Source of the DNA: Ferdinandcohnia sp047238305
Lineage (GTDB): Bacteria; Bacillota; Bacilli; Bacillales; Bacillaceae_L
Assembly (NCBI RefSeq): GCF_047238305.1
Contig: NZ_JBDFMO010000001.1
Location: 620,001 to 684,000, forward strand
Reading direction: 5' to 3'
Length of the DNA: 64,000 nt
The notes beneath the pieces were generated by a model. The model worked only from the letters and a program-made list of their open reading frames with translations, had not been told where the DNA came from and searched no databases. Numbering within the stretch: the first letter of the stretch is position 1; each line of letters opens with the position of its first letter. The position numbers and the translations under genes were made by a program. Of the stretch, positions 22,607 to 31,416 are shown piece by piece.

Positions 22607-23823
22607 GATTTTCTCACCTCATGGAAAATGTCTGCAAAATGCCCTTCATATACGACTTTTGCAAACACATTATGCTTTCGAATGGCTCCAAGGACACTAA
22701 TCTCATCCTGTGTTAGTTGAGTTCCTTTTTCTTTGATGACGAACATTTGCAGATCTGCATTTCTCATTGTAAATCTGCCAACTAAATGAATCGTATCCTT
22801 GCTTAGTTCACTTGTAACAAGCATGAAGGTTACAGGCTGGTAGATTTTTTTCATCTCCGACTCCACAATTTGTGAGAATGGTAGAGGACTATCGTCTTTT
22901 ACCTTTGCTAGGTGGTAATAAATCACTTGCTGCTGGGATTCGCCATCTTTTAAAGGAAAAACAGCTTGATCCTCCCCAACGGAGATAAATGAGACCTGGG
23001 CACCTTTTCTCAAAATAGCTTTTGTAAGGGAGGCTGTAAAGGTGACAACCTGTTCAAAATGATTGGACTTCGTTCGATCCATGAATAAAACAACATCATG
23101 GCTTTGCTGCTGCTCGAATTCCTTCGTCATAATATTATTTCGTCTTGCTGATGCCTTCCAATCGATCCATGAAAAACGATCCCCTGGTGTATAGTCTCTT
23201 ACACCAACCGCAATTGCTGTATCTCGCTGTAATCTTACATGTGAAGATGTCATCCCTTGTTCAAATCGACTCTCAAGCTGTCGATATATCATATCTACGT
23301 ACTGTGGATATACTAGAAACTGGTCTCGAACCGGTGCAATAGCTTCCTTTTCTATCAGTCCGAACAAATCTCCCGTCTTGATACGAATTCCTTCAAATAT
23401 ATGCTCTCCCCTCTGGATTGAATCGAATTCATATTTATAGGTCAATTCCCTTTTAAACCACGGAAAAAGAATGACCTTTGACCGCTTGGATTGCTCATAC
23501 TTTTTTAATTGTGGTGGGAGAAGTTCCTCAATAATTAGGTACATTAATGGAAAAGGAATCTTTCGCCTAATTTCAATCGTTGCTTCAAATTTTTCCCCTG
23601 CCACATATTCTGTTTGGTTGATGTGACGAACCAGTTTAAAATCCTTAAGAGGATAGATACTTAAAGCAAAGGAATATAGCCCAAAGGGGATAAAACTATA
23701 AAATAGAAACCAGCTGACAAACCCACCTTGAAACATCGCATATACAAAAGTTGCTACAATGAGAAGGAAGATATTTACGAGCTTACCCGTTTCTTTTAGC
23801 TTTCGAAATAGTTTCCTCATCAA
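22603..23823 (-). CDS. yeaD: DUF58 protein, YeaD family
   Basis: A 406-residue protein with two N-terminal membrane helices (about residues 15-60) and a DUF58 domain, distantly related to von Willebrand factor A folds. The hallmark GVRDYTPGDRFSWIDWKASAR is near residues 207-227. It overlaps both neighbours by 4 bp (MoxR upstream, transglutaminase downstream), so the three make one translational unit. The exact function is unknown; DUF58 proteins typically act with MoxR ATPases. Confidence 0.92.
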   Translation of the reverse strand: MMRKLFRKLKETGKLVNIFLLIVATFVYAMFQGGFVSWFLFYSFIPFGLYSFALSIYPLKDFKLVRHINQTEYVAGEKFEATIEIRRKIPFPLMYLIIEELLPPQLKKYEQSKRSKVILFPWFKRELTYKYEFDSIQRGEHIFEGIRIKTGDLFGLIEKEAIAPVRDQFLVYPQYVDMIYRQLESRFEQGMTSSHVRLQRDTAIAVGVRDYTPGDRFSWIDWKASARRNNIMTKEFEQQQSHDVVLFMDRTKSNHFEQVVTFTASLTKAILRKGAQVSFISVGEDQAVFPLKDGESQQQVIYYHLAKVKDDSPLPFSQIVESEMKKIYQPVTFMLVTSELSKDTIHLVGRFTMRNADLQMFVIKEKGTQLTQDEISVLGAIRKHNVFAKVVYEGHFADIFHEVRKS

Positions 23824-24782
23824 CGATTCAACGACCTTTGCACAGGAATCGGCGTTCTTTCAATAATTTTCGTCACTACCTTCTCGGTCGTCATTCCTTC
23901 GAATCTTGCTTCCGATTTTAAAATGAGTCGATGTGGTAGAACATATGGTGCAAGGTATTGGATATCATCTGGAATCACAAAATCTCTGCCGTGAATCAAA
24001 GCATACGCCTGAGCTGCCTTCATTAATGCAATCGAACCACGTGGACTAGCCCCTAGATAAATTGAACTATGCTCTCTCGTTCGGCTAACTAAATCTACGA
24101 TATATTCTTTAATGGTTTGGTCAACATAGACTTCCCTTACTTCCTTTTGTAGGGCTCTTAGCTCTTCAAGCGTAATGACTGCTTCAAGCTGCTCAATTGG
24201 CTTAGACCTTTCAGCTCTATTTAAAACCTCAATTTCTTCATTTACGGACGGATAACCCATTTTCATTTTTAATAGAAAACGGTCGAGCTGTGCTTCTGGA
24301 AGTGGATATGTTCCTTCATATTCAATCGGGTTTTGTGTGGCCATGACAAAGAATGGCTTTGGTAAAGGTCTTGTTACTCCATCAACTGTGATGCTACTTT
24401 CTTCCATACCTTCTAGTAAAGCAGATTGTGTCTTCGGAGATGTCCGGTTGATTTCATCCGCTAGTACAATATGACCTATAATCGGACCTGGTCTGAATTC
24501 AAACTGGAGTTCTTTTGGATTATAAATAGACGTTCCAGTTACATCCGATGGTAATAGGTCGGGCGTAAACTGAATTCGTTTAAATTCCGCGCTCACGGAT
24601 TTCGCGAGGGAACGCACCATCATTGTCTTCCCTACACCTGGCACGTCTTCTAGTAAAACATGGCCTTCCGCTAATAATGCAACCAAGCTTAGTGTGGCCA
24701 CATCTCTTTTTCCGATCATAACTTTTTCGATATTTTCGATAACTCTTCCTAAAACTGGATGTAACGTGTCAAGCTGCGCCAT
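23820..24782 (-). CDS. yeaC: MoxR-family AAA ATPase, YeaC type
   Basis: A 320-residue AAA+ chaperone-like ATPase. Walker A is in VPGVGKTMMVRSL (about residues 48-60), Walker B in GHIVLADEINRTSP, and sensor 1 in VMATQNPIEYEGTYPLPEAQLDRF, all characteristic of MoxR. A C-terminal lid follows. It is the first gene of the MoxR-DUF58-transglutaminase operon, which is conserved next to guaA in Bacillus subtilis. Confidence 0.94.
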   Translation of the reverse strand: MAQLDTLHPVLGRVIENIEKVMIGKRDVATLSLVALLAEGHVLLEDVPGVGKTMMVRSLAKSVSAEFKRIQFTPDLLPSDVTGTSIYNPKELQFEFRPGPIIGHIVLADEINRTSPKTQSALLEGMEESSITVDGVTRPLPKPFFVMATQNPIEYEGTYPLPEAQLDRFLLKMKMGYPSVNEEIEVLNRAERSKPIEQLEAVITLEELRALQKEVREVYVDQTIKEYIVDLVSRTREHSSIYLGASPRGSIALMKAAQAYALIHGRDFVIPDDIQYLAPYVLPHRLILKSEARFEGMTTEKVVTKIIERTPIPVQRSLNR

Positions 24783-24925
24783 TTTCCGTCCCCCTAAAAA
24801 CTCGTATCTCTTACAATATATGTAACTATTATACTATTCACACACTAATTATAAAAGCGAATATAGACGATTCCTAAATTCAATAAACATCGTTCCATAA
24901 GTTTTGATAGCTGCTCCAGTTAATC

Positions 24926-24959
24926 AAAAAAGACTCAGATTATAAAAACAATCTGAGCC
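24926..24959 (-). terminator. Terminator of the betaine-type transporter operon
   Basis: GCTCAGATT pairs with AATCTGAGT on the minus strand, with TTTTTTG after it, 20 bp past the stop codon of the ATPase gene. Confidence 0.82.
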
Positions 24960-24978
24960 AGAGTTTGCTTGTATTCTA

Positions 24979-26151
24979 TTAAACGAGACTAGAAAGCACA
25001 TGAACCCGGAGAATGATTCCTACTAGTCGTTGGTCTTCGTCAACAACAGCTAACGGGAACTTTGTTTCCAATGCCTTTGGAATGATGTCTTGGATATATT
25101 CATCCTTTGATACTGTAAAAATATCGTCCCGAATCACATCAGACAGTGTCTTCTTTTCCTTGATCCCATCGATACAATCGTCAATAGTCACAATTCCCTC
25201 TAAGCGTCTATGCTTATTCACAACGAATACACTTGAGATCCCATTTTTCTGCATTTCTTTTACCGCTACTTGTAAACTGTCCTTTAGGGATATCAGCGCA
25301 TTAGATTGAATCATAACATGCTCCGCTTGTAAAACCTTAGAGCGGTCAATATCTTTTATAAACTCGGATATATAATCATTCGCAGGGGTCTCAATAATTT
25401 CCTCCGGTGTACCGATTTGCTCGACTACCCCGTCCTTCATCACCGCAACACGGTCTCCAAGTTTAAAAGCTTCATTGATATCGTGTGTTATAAAAATAAT
25501 CGTCTTTTGAAGCTTCTCCTGAAGTTCTAAAAGCTCAAGCTGCATTTCTCGACGAATGAGTGGGTCTAATGCACTAAAAGGTTCATCCATTAGGAGGATA
25601 TCTGGGTCATTTGCAAGTGCTCGTGCAAGTCCCACGCGCTGCTGCATCCCACCAGAAAGCTCTCCTGGATATTTATCCTCATATCCTTTTAGTCCGACAC
25701 TTTCAATATTTTTTAACGCAATGTCTCTGCGTTCTTCCTTTGAGACATTTTTGATCTCTAGGCCATATTCCACATTCGCCAATACCGTTCGGTGACTGAA
25801 TAGCCCAAAGTGCTGAAACACCATGGCGATTTTATCCTGTCTGAACTTCTTCAACTGGGAAGAACTATAACGAACAATATCCTCCCCATCTACATAGATA
25901 GATCCGGATGTTGGTTTATTTAAAAGGTTAAAACAGCGAATCAATGTCGACTTACCACTTCCGGATAGTCCCATGATGACAAAGATTTCACCTTTCTTGA
26001 TTTCCATTGATGCATTGTACACACCAACGGTATGATTGGTTTTTTCTAAAATTTCTTTTTTACTCATTCCTTTTTCAATCATCGGAATAACGGATTTTGG
26101 TTTTGGACCAAATATTTTTGAGACATTCTCTATTTTAATTTTCATTTCCAT
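24979..26151 (-). CDS. Glycine betaine/proline-type ABC transporter, ATP-binding subunit
   Basis: A 390-residue OpuAA/ProV-like ATPase. It has the type-specific N-terminal extension before Walker A (VIMGLSGSGKSTLIRC), then signature ELSGGMQQRVGLARAL, Walker B DILLMDEPFSALDPL and the switch His in IIFITHDINEA. Two C-terminal CBS domains (from about residue 280) are the known ionic-strength sensors of such importers. AGGAGGTC lies 9 bp before the ATG, inside the end of the permease gene. Role: osmoprotectant uptake. Confidence 0.93.
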   Translation of the reverse strand: MEMKIKIENVSKIFGPKPKSVIPMIEKGMSKKEILEKTNHTVGVYNASMEIKKGEIFVIMGLSGSGKSTLIRCFNLLNKPTSGSIYVDGEDIVRYSSSQLKKFRQDKIAMVFQHFGLFSHRTVLANVEYGLEIKNVSKEERRDIALKNIESVGLKGYEDKYPGELSGGMQQRVGLARALANDPDILLMDEPFSALDPLIRREMQLELLELQEKLQKTIIFITHDINEAFKLGDRVAVMKDGVVEQIGTPEEIIETPANDYISEFIKDIDRSKVLQAEHVMIQSNALISLKDSLQVAVKEMQKNGISSVFVVNKHRRLEGIVTIDDCIDGIKEKKTLSDVIRDDIFTVSKDEYIQDIIPKALETKFPLAVVDEDQRLVGIILRVHVLSSLV

Positions 26152-26153
26152 GC

Positions 26154-27038
26154 TTATTCAGACCTCCTGTGTTTCTGGAAAGAGTTCGCTACCCCTGATG
26201 TCACACGGTCAATAATGATAGCTAGAAACACGATACTGATACCCGCTTCAAATCCAAGTGCCATATCAATGCGATTAATCGCAATCAGAACCTGTTCACC
26301 AAGTCCCTTCGCACCAACCATTGATGCAATAACAACCATCGCAAGTGCCATCATGGTTGTTTGGTTTACCCCTGCCATAATCGTTGGAAGTGCTTGTGGT
26401 AATTGAACCTTCGTAAGCATTTGCCATCTTGATGATCCGAATGATTGGGCAGATTCAATCACATCTTTATCCACATTGCGAATCGCTAGCTCCGTCAATC
26501 GGATAACAGGCGGCAACGCATAAATTAACGTTGCAAATACTGCTGAAACATTTCCTAGGCTGAAGAAGAAAATCGCAGGAATTAAATAAACGAAACTTGG
26601 CATGGTCTGCATCGCATCCAAAATCGGCTTCATGACAATGGAAAATCCTTTACTAAATGCCATCCACACCCCTAGTGGAATTCCAATAATGAGGGATATG
26701 AGAACCGATGTTAAGACAATCGCAATCGTGATCATCAATACATCCCATAATCCAAACGTTCCAATTAAAAATATAAAGAAAGCATATAACACACCAGAAA
26801 GAACAGATTTAAAACGCCATCCTAAAAGGAAAATAATAATTAAGAAGAGCCACCATGGAATGAAATTAAGAAATCCACTTATTCCATTGATAGTTTGAGA
26901 GGAAATTAGATGTATGAAATCAAAAAACCCTTCGAACGTTGTATCAATCCACTTAATAAATTTTTCTACATACTCACCAATAAATTCCCATCGTATTTCT
27001 GGAAAACTACCCATAAGTAGGTTACATAATGTAACCAT
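26154..27038 (-). CDS. Glycine betaine/proline-type ABC transporter, permease subunit
   Basis: A 294-residue OpuAB/ProW-like permease with six or so membrane helices and the coupling motif with EAA loop (SAQSFGSSRWQMLTKVQLPQALPTIMAG near residues 190-220). The start is uncertain: the first ATG lies only 1-2 bp after GAGGTG, so the Met of MGSFPEIRWEF at 27014 is a reasonable alternative. It lies 80 bp after the substrate-binding gene and 2 bp before the ATPase gene. Confidence 0.92.
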   Translation of the reverse strand: MVTLCNLLMGSFPEIRWEFIGEYVEKFIKWIDTTFEGFFDFIHLISSQTINGISGFLNFIPWWLFLIIIFLLGWRFKSVLSGVLYAFFIFLIGTFGLWDVLMITIAIVLTSVLISLIIGIPLGVWMAFSKGFSIVMKPILDAMQTMPSFVYLIPAIFFFSLGNVSAVFATLIYALPPVIRLTELAIRNVDKDVIESAQSFGSSRWQMLTKVQLPQALPTIMAGVNQTTMMALAMVVIASMVGAKGLGEQVLIAINRIDMALGFEAGISIVFLAIIIDRVTSGVANSFQKHRRSE

Positions 27039-27118
27039 TCACCTCACTTTTTTCACAAAATCTCTTACTATAATAAATTTGTAGTAGCTGGCGAACACCA
27101 ACTACTACAACAACGAAA

Positions 27119-28129
27119 TTACTCTAATGATTTTTTTACTTTTTCAGCGACATCTTCTGAAACCCAAGAAGTCCAAACATCTTCATGCTGCTTCATCCAC
27201 CACTGGGCAGCCTCTTCAGCAGATGCATCATTTTCATTCATATATTTAAGAGCTTCTTCTGTTAAGTCATTACTCGTTTTATAGTTTTTTAGAAACTCCA
27301 CAACCTCTGGTGCTTGTTCAGGCATATCCTTGTGGACAGCTACGACAACATCATTTGGTGGGAATGCAGTGCCAAAGTCTTCATTCCATTGTTCTTCGTT
27401 ATATTCTGGTTCTTCTAAAAGAGTAAGATCATATTTTGCCGTTACCCATGTTGGTGACCAGTAATATCCGACCCATCCTTCGCCCTTTTCATATGCATCA
27501 ACTAACGTTGCAACTGCACTTGAATCTGAACCAGGACTAATATAGTTAAACGTATCTCCTAAGCCATATGTGTCAACCTTAACTGACATTGTTTCCCCAA
27601 CAGCCCATCCTGTAGGAGCACCTACGATAAGACCTTTGCTTGAATCCTCTGGGTCAGGGAATAATTCAGGGTATTTCTTCAAGTCCTCAACTGTTTTTAA
27701 ATCTGGAGCTAACGGCTCGATTCCTCTTTCTTTGTCCCCTTCAATCAAATAAGTGGGAACATAAAACCCTTGGCTATTATCATCAAAGTTAGTAGCTACT
27801 GTTTCAATATCCCCAGCATCTGTCATTTCTTTATAAAGCTCTTTGACATTGTCAGTCCAAACTTCCATATACACATTGATGTCACCTTGACGTAAGCCTT
27901 CAAGTGTTGCAGCAGTCGATCCCGCTGTAACATCTGTTTGATAGCCAAATCCTTCCTCTAGGATTCTTTGTGCAATACTGTTATGGAAGCGAATACTATC
28001 CCAACCAGCATCAGCAAGCACAATTTTATCTATTTTTTCTGGTTCTCCATCTCCTGAAGACCCCTCACTACTACATCCAACTAACGCGAGTAGTAAAACG
28101 GCTAATAGTATTAATAATTTTCGACTCAT
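27119..28129 (-). CDS. Glycine betaine-type ABC transporter, substrate-binding lipoprotein
   Basis: A 336-residue lipoprotein. The signal peptide MSRKLLILLAVLLLALVGC ends at lipobox Cys19, then a Ser/Gly-rich linker. The OpuAC/ProX-like fold includes VLADAGWDSIRFHNSIAQ and GLRQGDINVYMEVW; aromatic residues such as those in WVGYYWSPTW fit a cation-pi cage for quaternary amines. It is first in the operon, whereas in Bacillus subtilis opuA the binding-protein gene is last. Two inverted repeats lie upstream. Confidence 0.9.
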   Translation of the reverse strand: MSRKLLILLAVLLLALVGCSSEGSSGDGEPEKIDKIVLADAGWDSIRFHNSIAQRILEEGFGYQTDVTAGSTAATLEGLRQGDINVYMEVWTDNVKELYKEMTDAGDIETVATNFDDNSQGFYVPTYLIEGDKERGIEPLAPDLKTVEDLKKYPELFPDPEDSSKGLIVGAPTGWAVGETMSVKVDTYGLGDTFNYISPGSDSSAVATLVDAYEKGEGWVGYYWSPTWVTAKYDLTLLEEPEYNEEQWNEDFGTAFPPNDVVVAVHKDMPEQAPEVVEFLKNYKTSNDLTEEALKYMNENDASAEEAAQWWMKQHEDVWTSWVSEDVAEKVKKSLE

Positions 28130-28160
28130 TCTTCATTTCTCCCCTTTTTGTTTCATTTAT

Positions 28161-28229
28161 TAGTAAACAGATTTATTTACTAAAGTTTAATAGAAAAGAC
28201 AACTCACTAAAAATGAATATTCATTCATT
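28161..28229 (-). promoter_or_regulatory. Candidate operators upstream of the betaine-type transporter
   Basis: Two perfect inverted repeats lie 32-100 bp before the start codon: TTAGTAAA-(8 bp)-TTTACTAA at about 28161-28184 and AATGAATATTCATT at about 28211-28224. Both are typical operator sizes. I cannot say which repressor binds; GbsR/OpcR-like regulators are known for betaine genes but none is encoded nearby. Confidence 0.45.
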
Positions 28230-28728
28230 TTTTGACGCTACGGATTTCTCCAAACTTATACAACAATTGCACGATGTGATTAGATTAATAGAAAGGTGAC
28301 AATTAATTAATCAGTCAGGTGAAAAATGTAGGAGATATATTAAAGGCTACATTTTTCGCAAGATTTCGAGGATACTTCTTTTGAACTATTGATCTTGGAG
28401 GGAAAAGATATTTGTTGGTTTCACATGGGTGAACCCAAGGTCTATATTAAAAGTATAGAGGAATAATAAAATGAGGACAAACCTGATAATGTAGCATATC
28501 TCGTGATAAACTAGCATATTTCATGATTTCAAAACCTCAGGTTGCCGAAATTATTTATCCTTCAAAAATCCTCCCATATCCTTTCATATCCTCCAAATAT
28601 GAAGAAATTTTCAGTATTTTTATCAAAATATGCTATATGTAGTATTTCGATAGTACCTTAGTCCCCTATTTAGTTCAGCTATGACCAGACACATGCCAAT
28701 TTATATGGAAATTATCTCGGAAAATAGC
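28230..28728. other. Intergenic DNA, no convincing gene
   Basis: About 500 bp between two minus-strand units. A 34-codon open stretch on the plus strand (28362-28466, ending in PKVYIKSIEE) has no start or ribosome-binding site and may be the tail of a lost gene. Nothing else recognisable was found. Confidence 0.5.
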
Positions 28729-28756
28729 AAAAAACCAGATGTGAGTATCTGGTTTC
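28729..28756 (-). terminator. Terminator of the 124-residue membrane gene
   Basis: AAACCAGATACTC pairs with the mirrored ATCTGGTTT and runs into TTTTGC on the minus strand. Confidence 0.8.
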
Positions 28757-28776
28757 CATTTTCCTTCTATTAAAAA

Positions 28777-29151
28777 CTATCTTTTTTTCTTCTGTAAGTA
28801 TTTTTCGTTGATCACAAGCACTTTTCCATCCTCAGCCGGTCTGTATTTACGAAACTTAAATTTATTTTTTTCAAACAGGATATTCCCAATGATATAAATA
28901 GGTAGGATGATGAACAAGTTAATAAGCATTTGAAGCAATAGGTTTAAATCCTTCTCAAATATATAAATCGTAAATACTGCATAAAACGCAAATGACACCA
29001 TTAATACAATAAGTATATTACATATATGAAAAGCGATCACACTCGTTTTTTCACGAAACATTCGCTCTAGTTCAGCCTTAAAAAAAAGCGAAATAAACAC
29101 GGAAATCCCTATTGCAATAAGGGTAACAATATATGTAAAAACAGTATGCAT
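28777..29151 (-). CDS. Hypothetical membrane protein (124 aa)
   Basis: I do not recognise a family. There are three clear hydrophobic segments (about residues 5-26, 40-65 and 76-95) and a basic C-terminal tail (KFKFRKYRPAEDG, ending LQKKKR) probably in the cytoplasm. A GAGGGATTAG site precedes the ATG. It is flanked by terminators and seems to be transcribed alone. Confidence 0.65.
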   Translation of the reverse strand: MHTVFTYIVTLIAIGISVFISLFFKAELERMFREKTSVIAFHICNILIVLMVSFAFYAVFTIYIFEKDLNLLLQMLINLFIILPIYIIGNILFEKNKFKFRKYRPAEDGKVLVINEKYLQKKKR

Positions 29152-29231
29152 GTTTGCTAATCCCTCGCCCTCATTTTCCTTATCAGTTTTAAGCCCAAGA
29201 GATTTGGTTACCTCCCCTTATTGTAACACAT

Positions 29232-29302
29232 CCGCTAAAGAAAGCGGTTTTGTCAATAGAAAAACCTCAGCTTTCTTCATTGAAGAAGGAAACTGAGGTT
29301 TA
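29232..29302. terminator. Two hairpins between the membrane gene and the SinI-like gene
   Basis: CCGCTAAAGAAAGCGG followed by TTTT (29232-29251), and a longer stem AAACCTCAG...CTGAGGTTT (29262-29302). The second is symmetrical, with A and T runs on both sides, and could stop transcripts from the TetR-SinI unit on the minus strand. Confidence 0.6.
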
Positions 29303-29399
29303 TTTAGATGAGAGTGTGTGATACCTATTAATGTTTGGACTGGCTTTAAGTTGATAGCTGGACTTTATCTGCAACGTCCTATCTGCTATACATTGCTGG

Positions 29400-29570
29400 C
29401 TAGGTACGATCGTTGACTGTTTCTTGGGTCCCATCTTTCATCCTTTTTTCAAAAAAAGCCAACACATCTTCAAGCTTCATCCCCATATTTTTAGCTTCGA
29501 TGATTAATTCTACCCATTCCCCGTCAAGTTCCACTAGATCGCCCTTATTTGCCGTTTTAATCTTACCCAT
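29400..29570 (-). CDS. SinI-family anti-repressor-like protein (56 aa)
   Basis: A short gene with start ATG at 29570 and stop TAG at 29400. The sequence MGKIKTANKGDLVELDGEWV continues into ELIIEAKNMGMKLEDVLAFF. This matches the SinI dimerisation motif, a LDxEWVxLI helix followed by EAxxxGxxxExxxxF, which in SinI binds and inactivates the biofilm repressor SinR. A GGGGG-rich segment directly upstream can serve as the ribosome site. It begins 14 bp after the TetR gene and is probably its operon partner. The function here is inferred from the motif; no SinR is visible in the window. Confidence 0.75.
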   Translation of the reverse strand: MGKIKTANKGDLVELDGEWVELIIEAKNMGMKLEDVLAFFEKRMKDGTQETVNDRT

Positions 29571-29584
29571 CCCCCAATATATTA

Positions 29585-30187
29585 TTAGTTGGTTTCGTGA
29601 TTTTGTAAGCCATACAAATAGATATCCACTATTTCATTTGCTAGTTGTTGTGGATTTTTTTCATCTGTGAATAATTTCGTGATGGTAAGTCGCTCAATGG
29701 CCCCAATTAAGCACTCTGCAACGGTTTGCATTTCTATCTCTTGTCGAAAGTAGTTATCCTGTTGTTCTGCTAGAAGATTCTCAGTGATATGATTTACAAT
29801 AACTCGCTTAATTTCCTCCGATTCGCTTGCGATAAAAAATCCAATCTTCGTCAAATTACGATGGTCGTTAAAAAATTCAAAGATCCCACTAAGACCTTTA
29901 GCTATTTTGGAAGGTAGTATGTTTGTATCCAAATCGGGTTCAAGTCTGCTACTCTGGGTTAGCATGATTAATTTGTTACGAAATGTATGTACGAGCTCTT
30001 CAAAAATAGCTTCTTTACTTGAGAAATAGAGATAAAAACTAGGCTGTGTGAGTCCAGCCCTTTTTACAATCGTACTGACCTTCGTTTCGTGAAATCCATG
30101 TTCTGCGAATTCTTCTGCTGCAACCATAAGGATTGCCTCTTTGCTTTTGATCCCAACTGACCCCTTCTGTCTCCCACGTTGTCCCAT
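29585..30187 (-). CDS. TetR/AcrR-family transcriptional regulator
   Basis: A 200-residue regulator. The start chosen is MGQRGRQKGSVGIKSK, with AAAGGCGG 8 bp upstream. The helix-turn-helix spans about residues 20-60 (EAILMVAAEEFAEHGFHETK, then RAGLTQPSFYLYFSSKEAIF). The C-terminal ligand domain is not diagnostic. Promoter: TTGACC at 30258-30263 and GATAAT at 30234-30239. An imperfect palindrome near 30219-30236 (TATTACTCACGAGTATTA) overlaps the promoter and would suit autoregulation. It is followed by the SinI-like gene. Confidence 0.9.
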   Translation of the reverse strand: MGQRGRQKGSVGIKSKEAILMVAAEEFAEHGFHETKVSTIVKRAGLTQPSFYLYFSSKEAIFEELVHTFRNKLIMLTQSSRLEPDLDTNILPSKIAKGLSGIFEFFNDHRNLTKIGFFIASESEEIKRVIVNHITENLLAEQQDNYFRQEIEMQTVAECLIGAIERLTITKLFTDEKNPQQLANEIVDIYLYGLQNHETN

Positions 30188-30218
30188 GATAATGCCGCCT
30201 TTTATCTTTATTAAAATT

Positions 30219-30263
30219 ATATTACTCACGAGTATTATCTCTTACAAAACACCCCCTGGTCAA
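30219..30263 (-). promoter_or_regulatory. Promoter and candidate operator of the TetR gene
   Basis: On the minus strand TTGACC, an 18-bp spacer and GATAAT, with the near-palindrome AATACTCGTGAGTAATA starting within the -10 element. The layout is typical of TetR self-repression; binding is inferred. Confidence 0.5.
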
Positions 30264-30309
30264 GTAGTCTATTTCCAGTTTTAACCTACAAAAACTGACA
30301 AATTTCACG

Positions 30310-30349
30310 AAAAAAGACTACCTCCTTGAATTTAGGAAGTAGTCTTTTA
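30310..30349. terminator. Bidirectional terminator
   Basis: AAAAGACTACTTCC pairs with GGAGGTAGTCTTTT, with A and T runs on both sides. It lies downstream of ctc on the minus strand. Confidence 0.75.
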
Positions 30350-30568
30350 TGATTGAATTCTTTAAGGAAAATCTATAGAAAAAAAGGAAAATCTGCTACT
30401 ATAGACTAATCAAAAAAGAAATTTTTTTCTACAAAAGTATTGATATCATTATTGGCTTTGTTTACACTTATAAACGGCAAAACACTTGGTCGCAACAAGT
30501 GTTTTGGGTTGTAGTTTTGGGTCTGTCTTATTGTCCTATTTTCAACTTACCAGGTTAGATTGCTAGGA

Positions 30569-31168
30569 TTAGACACCTGAAACTTCAACTTCACCCATTT
30601 CATCCTCTTCATTTGTTTGTGCTTTAATATAATCAATTGTGACGATCGTTTCATCATCTTCGTGTTTGATCGTGCATTTACTATATTCCTTTTTAATATC
30701 TGCTACTCGAACGGAATGGCCAATTTCAAATTCAGTGATGTCAATCTCAATAAAATCAGGGAGATCATTCGCTTTTGCTGTAATGTCCAATTCGTAAAGA
30801 AATTGTTTCGCAACTCCTCCAGATTTCTCTCCATTTGAGGTTCCCTTTAAAATCACATTCACTTTAGTATCAATTTCCGTATCCTTATCAACTTGAAGAA
30901 AGTCGACATGAAGGACGTCTTTCGTTACAGGGTTATGTTGGTAATCTCTTAAAATAACATTCTTTGAGTTCCCATCAAGATTTAGTGCGAAAATACCATT
31001 TCTTCCAGCGCTCTTTATTACCTTTCTTAAATCAACATTGTTAACCGCAATGGATTCTGTTTGAATATCACTTCCATAAACAACAGCAGGGATTTTCCCA
31101 TCACTTCTCAATTTTTTCAAACTAGACTTTTTAGTACTATTTCTTTTTTCTGCTACTAACGTATTCAT
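30569..31168 (-). CDS. ctc: General stress protein Ctc, ribosomal protein L25/TL5 family
   Basis: A 199-residue two-domain member of the L25 family. The N-terminal 5S-rRNA-binding domain (about residues 5-95) has AEKRNSTKKSSLKKLRSDGK, IPAVVYGSDI and LRDYQHNPVTKDVLHVDFLQ. The C-terminal TL5 domain (residues 96-185) has LPDFIEIDITEFEIGHSVRV. AGAAAGGTGG precedes the ATG. In Bacillus subtilis ctc lies elsewhere (near prs), so this may be a relocated or second copy; I saw no clear sigma-B promoter. Confidence 0.88.
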   Translation of the reverse strand: MNTLVAEKRNSTKKSSLKKLRSDGKIPAVVYGSDIQTESIAVNNVDLRKVIKSAGRNGIFALNLDGNSKNVILRDYQHNPVTKDVLHVDFLQVDKDTEIDTKVNVILKGTSNGEKSGGVAKQFLYELDITAKANDLPDFIEIDITEFEIGHSVRVADIKKEYSKCTIKHEDDETIVTIDYIKAQTNEEDEMGEVEVSGV

Positions 31169-31351
31169 TTAATTTCCACCTTTCTGATTTTTACTTAGAC
31201 ATTAGTTTTTATAGAAACTATATTCTAAAAAACATTAGAATTAGTTATATATCTAGTATATCGAATCTATCATTTTATTTCACATAATTGGCTTACAGGG
31301 TGAAGAAACGAGTTCGATGACAATTTCTATACGTTTCCATTTAATGATTAA

Positions 31352-31396
31352 TAGAAAAAAAGCCTCCCACAAGTTTTATCAACTTATGAGAAGCCA
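31352..31396 (-). terminator. Terminator of the nup operon, resembling a recombinase 3' end
   Basis: On the minus strand TTGGCTTCTCATAAGTT pairs with AACTTGTGGGAGGC and runs into TTTTTTTC, 21 bp after the nupQ stop. Read on the plus strand it encodes Lys-Ala-Ser-His-Lys-Phe-Tyr-Gln-Leu-Met-Arg-Ser, almost the same as the recombinase C-terminus at 47963-48010. Confidence 0.8.
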
Positions 31397-31416
31397 ATAT
31401 GACTTTATAAAATTAT

